Shown here: positions 56,950-64,000 of the stretch, piece by piece
How positions within the stretch are numbered: the first letter of the stretch is position 1
Layout: each line of letters opens with the position of its first letter
Source: Pseudisothecium myosuroides
Taxonomy: Eukaryota; Streptophyta; Bryopsida; Hypnales; Lembophyllaceae
Assembly: GCA_951799445.1 (NCBI GenBank)
Contig: OX637288.1
Span: 32,219,288 to 32,283,287 of the forward strand
DNA: 64,000 nucleotides
Reading direction: 5' to 3'
Notes under the pieces: generated by a model
Databases searched by the model: none
The model's input: only the letters and a program-made list of their open reading frames with translations
Told to the model about the DNA's origin: nothing
Position numbers and translations under genes: made by a program

Positions 56950-59900
56950 TCATATTCGCCGGCCTTGTCGTTCTTCCTCTGCTATTCGACGCAGATTATC
57001 CACTGCAAATTTCACTTGTTGTTCAGGGGCAACCAAGCTAGGGCCTTCATTCTTTCTTGGTTTCCACGATGCCATAACGCTATCGGTTGAAACGTAGTCG
57101 GCAATGGTGGCTTTTACATCAATCTCCCATTTGAAATTGGTGTTCGTGTCCCACTCTCTATACAATTCTTGTTTGTCTTCAGACGTTCCGCTTGGTATGT
57201 GCCATCGCACCAGCACGTGGCGAAAGTGCTCTGCCTGGGGATCAAATTGTGGATTACATATCGCCTTACCGAGCCACAAGGGCTCAGGACTACCGTGCGC
57301 TGGTCTCACAAAAACGTAGAAACCTTCATGGAGATCAGTGGCCACATTGTAAGCTGGCGGTGGCCTTCCCTCCAGAGTGCCAATGTATGGATCTTTTGCC
57401 TCGACTTCCTCTTGTGTACGTCCATTTTGCATTAAATCAGTGATGAAATCTCCTGGTTGTCGAGTTTGAGGCCAAAATCCTTCCTTCAATTCTTCGGAGT
57501 CCGGGGTGTCTTCCTCGACTCTATTACGCATGGCATTTCTCACGCCAATCCAATACGTCACCAAGTGTGATATGTGGGCCTTGTATTCCGGAGTTCCATC
57601 TCCGTTTGATATATTTGTCCAATGTTGAATGTACCCGTCGAGTCCACGCAAAATTTGTACTTCGTTTGTCATCGGCTTGGGTGCCACGCGTAGGGGATCA
57701 CCTTCGGGAAGCATTGGTTTGTGGTCGGCGTCTTCCTTCCATAATTTCAATCCCTCTTTGGGCAACCATGGACTGTCGGTACATGCTAGTTTGTATTGCA
57801 TGATCGGCCACCCGTTGTCGTCCATGAAGAACTTGTACTCCCTTCCATTTGAGTGGCCCACCAATTGCTTTTTCTTCATCCCAATAAAAGGTTTGACGAA
57901 AGCCTTGAAATTTGGCACTTCTTCTATTAGGTGTGGAATGAATGGGACTTCTTCCATTTCCATGTATGATTGCATCAACAATGGTAAGGTTGGATGGTCT
58001 TTCTCGCGGAGTGCCATGCTCCACCGTCCAAATGATGCGTCAATGTCATCATGTGTGTGTCCCACGATCATGAACGATACAACCACCTCTTTCACAATCC
58101 TTCTTGCAACCAGAATCGACCAAAAGCAAAATACAAATCTATTTTTGTTTTCTCGCCAAGAATTGTCCATTTGAATGTGTAGCACCGGTGGCAACGGTTG
58201 AGCTTCAATTGCATGCAAAGGAACGGCTTGTAGGGAACTGACACAAATCTCGCTACCCTGGAGCAAAGCCCGATACAACTCTGTGCTGCCGGCCCCTGTG
58301 AATAGTGATTGAGAAGTCCTCGCGGGGGGGGCTTCCAAATCTCGTAACAACTTGGCAATTGACCCCACTGTGAAGTTGCTATTGCTCTTGAATACATCCA
58401 AATTGTAGTGAGCGTATTTGCCATCCCCGTGCCCATGTGCAAACATTCCTGTCACTTTGACGGGCAACTTCATGAATCCGTCTAGTGCTTTCGTCTTCTT
58501 AGCAAGCGCTGGACATGCTGTTTTTGAATGGTCCATATTGTCGTGCATAATGGATAAGAGTTGGGACAGTCGCAATTTTGATAACCATCTGCTTTGGTAG
58601 TACGCATGACGGCACGCTTCTTGAAGAAACAAGTGTTTGTCAAAACGCCTTTGAATTCGTTCATAGTCTTCTGATCCTGGTGCAAATGAGGCACGTAATT
58701 GCTTGAGGTTGTCGCAAATGCTGCATCTTGCAAAGGAATCTCCCCTTCCCTTGATAACATACTTGGAGAAGTATTTCGTCCGAATTTTACTAAAGTTGGA
58801 CTGTGATAGTGGCAACAATCCCAACTCCTCATTTGCCTGCAAATAGTGGAAATCACATGTCCACAACCTTGAAGTTAGAAACGTTTCAAGTGTTATAATT
58901 TGAGATAAGTAAGCACTTCAACCCTCTTTCGCCAGTGATGTGATGCCACAACTATGTCATCATAATATCAAAAAGTGCGTGGCATTGTGACTTGTGTGAT
59001 GCATACCGTGTTCACTGTTGCCAAGAACTTCTTCCATTCGGTACCAGCAGGAAGAACTCTGAGGCACACTTTCTCGCCAGTGGGCAAAGTGCGCGACAGA
59101 TGGGGCATGTGGTCGGCGGCCGCCTCCAGTAAGGAGCGCAAAGTCTTGATGGCCTGAGCAGTTGCAGTCCGAGGCTTCTTTCTCTTGAAGTTGCCGTGTG
59201 GAGCACCCCTGACGTCGGCCTTTCCTTGGGCCTTATATCTCTGGAATGTCCGGAGAGGGACATTATGAATAATTCTCCAAGCATGTAGACAAATGTCGAC
59301 ACGTTCTACGGTGACAACTTTCTGCCCCCTTTGCATTCCTTCATGTGTTGTTCTGTGGATGTCCAAATTCTTGTTGGCCTTCACTTGAAAACTTTGCAAG
59401 TGCATTTCAGTGCGGAGTGAACGAATGGTGGAAGGACGGAATTTTTGAGTGCACTCTTGCTCGCAACATTCCTGTTCAAAGACATCCTGCACGGATTCTG
59501 CTGATAACAGCTTACTTTTTTTGTCCACCAGTGCAGCGGCACGACTTCTCCTATCATAACGATATTGTCGCTTTCCCACTCTCTTTCGACTCCCTTCCAA
59601 TTCTTTATCCATGGCTTGTCGTTTGCGAGCATGATCATAGACACTGACATATCCATTTCGGCCGTGATAAAACAAGTGGCGCATTGACCAATTCAAACAC
59701 GTGTCTCCGACGTTGGGGTCCCCATGGTGAACCTCTAACACGACGATACCAACGTCGTCCATACTTAGCCTACTGTCCCCGTCGATACAAGCAGTTGGGT
59801 TGGCACTGATTATAATGACGTCGGCAAAATCGGACCCATCGGCATGCCGTGCAAGTAGCGCCTTCCCAGACCATCCATCGCGGTGAATGCCCTCGCAATC

Positions 59901-60110
59901 GGGTATGGGACTGGGGTCATCGTCTCGCGCCATGGATTCCTCCAAGTCGATGTGCTCCTCCTCAGATTCTTGAAACCCCTGTGCATTTAACATTCCAGGA
60001 CTGAATCCACGGACAAACCACGAGAACAGAATGCTCAATTGCCCAGATAAATGATAGTGCAGTGATAAATGGAAGACCTCATCGCTATCCGATTCGGTTG
60101 AAGAAGCCAT
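56950..60110 (-). CDS. DUF7869-type transposase-like protein, two exons, 996 aa
   Basis: Exon 1 60110-59007 (ACG|GTATGC), exon 2 58836-56950 (TTTGCAG|GCAAAT); the join is in phase and reads KKFLATVNT then ANEELGLLPLSQ. The start is taken at MASSTESDSDEV; the frame is open to 60209. Exon 1 has an acidic N-terminus, a basic patch (RKRVGKRQYRYDRRSRAAAL), a Cys cluster (CCEQECTQKF), then the conserved upstream module (ERVDICLHAWRIIHNVPLRT). Exon 2 has FARCSICDNLKQLRASF, HDNMDHSKTACP and the DUF7869 core: LHIQMDNSWRENKNRFVFCF, VVVSFMIVGHTHDDIDASFG. D, N, H and D residues in that core recall an RNase H-type nuclease, but the activity is unproven. The family is multicopy in seed-free plants and some animals, so it is probably a mobile element gene. 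No frame damage is visible. A palindrome array lies upstream. Confidence 0.8.
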
Positions 60111-60427
60111 GGGATGACAAGCGAAAGGAAGTACTGATGAAACCCGAAAGCGGGGAACTGGAAAATAATCGACGGTTGTTGAAGAACGAATGACGGGGCA
60201 CGGGCGCATAAACGGAAAAATGACTCAGAACTTCAACCTGATGGTATCAGAGAAGACGAATAAGAGTTAGACGCCGTGCTCGAATCAGACCAGACAAAAA
60301 AGAATTTCATCAGCCGTGTCGTCGAAAGTTGTTCCAAGAAAGCGTCAAAGTCAAGAGAAACAGAATACGGGGAAAATCAGACGTCGAGGTCCCGTCTATG
60401 TTTTTTTTATGCTATAGCGTACATCAC
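60111..60427. other. Immediate upstream region of the DUF7869-type gene
   Basis: About 300 bp between the start codon and the first palindrome, the presumed 5' untranslated region and core promoter. TTTTTTTATGC lies near 60403. No consensus box was assigned. Confidence 0.4.
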
Positions 60428-60955
60428 ACCGTGCGGTCCAAAGTGGGCCAGACAGAGGAACCGGCGAGGACTGAAAGCCCGGACCGCGCAGTCCGAATGC
60501 CAAAGATAGCAAGGATGATAAGGGCGATCAGACAGGGAAGTTTGAAGTTGGCCTCAGTAGCGATGATATAGAAAAGTGGACTTCGGACCGCGCGGTCCGA
60601 AGTTTCTCAGTAGGAAGGAGTCAGAGATGACACGAAGGGGTTCGGACCGTGCGGTCTGAAGTAGGCCACAGCTCCGGCAGGACCGCGCGGTCTGAACTGA
60701 TAGAGGGAAGCACACGTACGAGTATTTATCCGTCAACAATTTCAGACCGTGCGGTCTGAAGGACGACAACGCTGTCTATTTGGACATGTGGACTCGGATG
60801 TGACGCCTCCTGACTGCGCGGTCTGAACACGAACGCCGGTGTCCACTTTCAATTGTGAAACCAAATCTAATTCTTTCAGACCGTGCGGTCCGAAGAGACG
60901 ATATCGTTGTCCGTTTCAACATGTGCATCGGGTTGTAATGTGATCAGACTGCGGT
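60428..60955. promoter_or_regulatory. Array of nine palindromes, core ACCGYGCGGT
   Basis: Cores at 60428, 60483, 60587, 60646, 60682, 60746, 60813, 60880 and a shortened one at 60948. The fullest copies are 20-bp palindromes: TTCGGACCGCGCGGTCCGAA (60582-60601) and TTCAGACCGTGCGGTCTGAA (60741-60760). The last four are 67-68 bp apart. Repeated dyad sites upstream of a transposase-like gene are typical of binding sites for a dimeric DNA-binding protein, either for autoregulation or as subterminal sites of an element. Confidence 0.7.
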
Positions 60956-61007
60956 TTGAGCAAAGATGGGAGTGTCTGGTTTTAAATCAAGGACCGGATT
61001 CAGTTCT
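60741..61007. repeat. Diverged 133-bp tandem duplication carrying two palindromes per unit
   Basis: Unit 1 (60741-60873) and unit 2 (about 60875-61007) align through the palindrome, a CGTTGTC/CTGTCT segment, ACATGTG, TGTGA, the second palindrome and TCTAATTC/TTCAGTTC. Part of the palindrome array therefore grew by duplication. Confidence 0.65.
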
Positions 61008-62114
61008 TTCATGACGAATGGTGTGCGTCAAATCAGAAAGGTGAACAACGACGTGAACGCAGTATTCAATAGATAAGTAACACTATTTCACTCTAAGGTA
61101 ACACTAATTATCATAAAATCGCTCTGCCGTAACAACATTGACAAGTATTTCAAAGAATTTGGGTAGCGAAATCGTGGTAGCCTTCACGGCCGCGAGTAAC
61201 TAGAAAGAATATGGAGAACAAAGACTATTGTAGCAGCGAAGGTGTTCTAAGAAAACAGCGAGCACAGACAGTAGTTAAGCAATTCGAACTTCAGCAATTC
61301 ACAATGCAGCATTGCAGCGTTTCTAAGACTGCTATCCTCCATGTCGGCGACCCATAGTTCGAATGTACTGAATTGAATAAATAATCCTCCCAGGTATGCA
61401 AGAAATGACCTTCAAGCAAATCAGCGGATCACCCATTCACCAAGTCGTAATTCAGAAATTCAGAAATTCAGGAACATGAAATGCTGCGACTGCAGCTTTT
61501 TAGCCATTGAGGTACTCACCCTTGTAGAAAGTGAACAACGCAGCGACTCCAAAATTCACCTTTTCCTGAATTTGCAATCGATTGCTCCATCGTTCCAGCG
61601 ATTCCGACTTCAGGAATTCCTTTACGCACAGCAAAATCTGAACAATCCGCATTTCAAAGCACGAAAGCCTCAGTTTCCCACAAAAACAAAGAACCCTGGT
61701 TCTACTAAAGCAAGCAAACGTCACGAAAGCGCGCATCATGATAATCAAAATGCCAGTAATCGAACCTGAAGTGCAGGCGCTGTAGCGGAAGGCGTTTGCA
61801 AGTACTATAGCGTCCGATTTCTGCAGCATCAAGAAGCACAATGGTGTAGCGACAGGAACAGGAAGAGAGCAAGAACAGCGCCGAGAAAGACGGAACTTCA
61901 AAGCTCCTGCCGTCTTCGACTGTGACTTTCAATGCTGAGGCAAAATGCGCCCGCCGTATCTAGGCTCACTTCCCAATGCAATCAGACGGGCCCACGTGTA
62001 CTGTCCGGACTTGGCTGCCAAGCTGTTGGCAGTATTTTCTGGAGGGCATTAAATCCTCCATTCGAAGTGGGCCTTGTGGGCTGAATTCAGCCCTACAAAA
62101 AATGCAACAATTTA
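61008..62114. other. Region beyond the palindrome array
   Basis: Mixed-composition DNA with overlapping frames on both strands (61476-61769 plus, 61500-61932 minus), none recognised. The start of the right direct repeat lies at its end. Confidence 0.4.
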
Positions 62115-62190
62115 TTATTTGCCACATATGAAAATATTTGCAAATTCTGAATTCAGATTTACGATCGCAGGCCCCAAATTAGGTAGGGGA
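62095..62190 (+). repeat. Right copy of the direct repeat flanking the DUF7869 unit
   Basis: TTATTTGCCACATATGAAAA, TCTGAATTCAGATTTACGAT and GCAGGCCCCAAAT correspond to the copy at 55985-56080. Confidence 0.65.
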
Positions 62191-62496
62191 AGTTTACAAC
62201 ATGTCCTAGATACGGCTAAAAATAGGAGGGTTTTATTTCCTTGTACCCCCACAAATTAGTAGCGTGGTCCACAAGGGGTTCATGTCTTTCTAAACTCTCA
62301 GAGTAATTGAGAGCAATACTGTGCAGTTTAGAATTTGCGGAAATTCAATTTTCCTCCATTATCAATCATTGCAGTATGGATGGCCATTTCATAGCAAGTA
62401 TTGGGCCCCTCGGCCTTTGACACAGTCAAAATGAAAGGTAATTTTATTTACAAAATAGAATATATACATAAAAACAAAGCGTCCCCAGCATAGGTC
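62191..62496. other. Intergenic DNA
   Basis: No gene or repeat recognised between the direct repeat and the next MITE. Confidence 0.45.
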
Positions 62497-62498
62497 TA

Positions 62499-62825
62499 AG
62501 GTAGGAGGTCCTATAATGGAGCATTTAAGGGCTGGAACTGAATTTTGAAGAGGTGAAATATCTTGAAATTTTTTTCAGTCAATTTTCCTTGAAAAACAGA
62601 TTGAACTGACATCTAACCCAAGTCGTTTCATATTTTTTCATGCTTTTTTGAATTAGTTAAAAAATTTTGAAGTTGACATGGCATAGGGCTTTAAAAAGGT
62701 GCCCTAGCTAAAATGTACACAGTCTATACATTGATGGAGGCTATACAAAAATAACATGTACAAACAGTTTACATTTCAGTTAGGGCTCCATTTTAATGCC
62801 CGCTCCATTTAAGGACCTCCTACCT
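62499..62825. mobile_element. TA-flanked MITE, ends AGGTAGGAGGTCCT
   Basis: The left end AGGTAGGAGGTCCTATAATG and the inverse of the right end AGGTAGGAGGTCCTTAAATG match over 18 of 20 bases. TA lies at 62497-62498 and 62826-62827. The 327-bp interior is non-coding. It shares the AGGTAGG start with the element at 14349-14618. Confidence 0.78.
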
Positions 62826-62827
62826 TA

Positions 62828-63440
62828 ACCCTGGAGTGTCTGGATTCATCTCCAAAATTGACGATTTGAGAAAAAACATTATAAACTACAATTTGGAAGA
62901 ATATTTTGGAATTGGTATACAAACAAAAGCTGTAGATTTTGATTTTTAAATTCTATCCGTACGGTTAGATCTACTAATGGTATCACCAATCTTTTTCTAT
63001 AAATTTTCAAAAGAAAATTTAAGAATTCCTTCTAAATTCAATTACAAGTAAAATATTATCATTTTTTGAGTAAAACTTGTTGGAATGGATTTGAAATAAG
63101 GTTCTCTTCATATGGTGATTTTTTGAAAATTTTGTGACCTTTACATCTTTGACCTCATTTTTGCACATCTAGTTTTGAACTGAAGTCAATGCAAATTGAC
63201 CACTTGACATACTTTCACATTTGTAATTTTAGAAATGTATATGTTCTAGTAACACCCAATCCAACCGATGGATAGGACAACAACTTCATCAAGTATCACC
63301 AAAAATTAGGATGACTAGCTTTCATCCAAGCAGGAATGAGACAGAAACAAGGATTTGAATCTGTTCATTGTCTAGAAAATGGACTTCGGCGCGCTCCAAG
63401 GCTAAATGCCACAAAACCAAGCCCGTGCAGACCTCCTTGC
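62828..63440. other. AT-rich intergenic DNA
   Basis: No gene seen; an 85-codon frame begins at 63368 and runs into the duplicated segment. Confidence 0.5.
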
Positions 63441-63932
63441 GATTTGTGGAAGCATTGGACACTTTTTGGATTTTTCACAAATTTTTGATTGTTGTACTTC
63501 TATATTCAAAAGTAAATAGGAATTGGCATTCAATTGTGCAATTTTGTTTGTTAGGTAGCTTCTCTAGGGTTTTAGGCAACTTTTGGGAAGTTTTTGGACC
63601 ATTTCAAAGTAGACAAGGCAAGTAGTTTGAGAGATTGGTTCCATTGTGACTAATGTGACTAATGCCCTCAAGGGCCATTAGTCACATTAGTCACAATGTG
63701 GTGAATTGGCCACAATTTTTGCTTGGTTGGGTCAAACTTCCCAAAACTTTCTGTACTTGCTCTCTATTGTATTGGGCACCTACTTGACGATTTGTGGAAG
63801 CATTGGACACTTTTTGGATTTTTCACAAATTTTTGATTGTTGTACTTCTATATTCAAAAGTAAATAGGAATTGGCATTCAATTGTGCAATTTTGTTTGTT
63901 AAGTAGCTTCTCTAGGATTTTAGGCAACTCTA
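63441..63932. repeat. Recent direct duplication, about 140-bp copies 348 bp apart
   Basis: GATTTGTGGAAGCATTGGAC begins at 63441 and at 63789. The copies are nearly identical through TAGCTTCTCTAGG. The hairpin at 63642-63698 lies between them. Confidence 0.9.
63642..63698. repeat. Near-perfect 57-bp hairpin
   Basis: CATTGTGACTAATGTGACTA, then ATGCCC, a TCAA loop and the inverse GGGCCATTAGTCACATTAGT, then CACAATG. The arms are about 26 bp with one unpaired base. Each arm repeats TGTGACTAA. It may be a tiny foldback element or a small-RNA precursor. Confidence 0.8.
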
Positions 63933-64000
63933 GAGAAGTTGTGTCTAATGTTTTATGTCTAGCTTCACGAATCTCCTATCATTTATGTAGGCAACCTTTA

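Noticed and set aside
57629..58174. 181-codon plus-strand frame
   Set aside because: Antisense to the DUF7869 core exon, no motif of its own.
1..64000. tRNA genes and other structural RNAs
   Set aside because: I saw no cloverleaf with A and B boxes; a GTTCGAAT word near 61352 has no matching tRNA context.

Overview
The window looks like nuclear DNA of a land plant, most likely a seed-free one (bryophyte-like). Evidence: an F-box gene, a listerin (LTN1) remnant with the plant N-terminus, GT-AG introns throughout, AT-rich spacers, and transposase families (CACTA TNP2, Plavaka-like, DUF7869) that I know from moss, liverwort and lycophyte genomes. The lineage is inference and I cannot name the species. 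Only three loci look like host genes: an F-box protein (3.9-5.2 kb, minus), a broken 5' fragment of LTN1 (7.1-8.2 kb, plus) and a small ubiquitin-like protein (18.9-19.2 kb, minus). Nearly everything else is mobile or repeated DNA.

0-19.7 kb: AT-rich host DNA with minisatellites and many small non-autonomous DNA transposons. These are a CACTA-type foldback MITE, two TA-flanked MITEs, three TTAA-flanked elements with CCCCTAAA-type ends (piggyBac-like), three copies or parts of a TTGCAAGAA-ended family, and a 670-bp pair of tandem arrays facing each other.

19.7-55.8 kb: the main result. I read it as two DNA transposons nested in each other. The outer one (about 19734-55774) has imperfect inverted ends and degenerate subterminal repeats. 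It carries a Plavaka-like transposase (seven exons, 922 aa, minus strand) and a divergently transcribed gene of unknown function (plus strand). The inner one is an 18.15-kb CACTA/EnSpm element (25033-43182), with matching terminal inverted repeats and a TTT target duplication. It sits 32 bp upstream of the Plavaka-like start codon. It has the same divergent layout: a TNP2 transposase (four exons, 1180 aa, minus) and a TNPA/Transposase_24-like partner (eight exons, 700 aa, plus). A 3.45-kb intron of the partner gene holds a further GC-richer, CCGGA-rich insert with its own 632-codon ORF. All transposase models stay open across every inferred splice junction.

55.8-64 kb: a two-exon DUF7869-type gene (996 aa, minus). 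Upstream of it lie nine copies of a palindrome of the form TTCRGACCGYGCGGTCYGAA, a good candidate for binding sites of the encoded protein. The unit is flanked by about 90-bp direct repeats 6.1 kb apart. Then come another TA-flanked MITE and a recent local duplication with a strong hairpin.

Exon boundaries come from reading frames and GT-AG sites only. Family names come from recognised motifs, not from a search.
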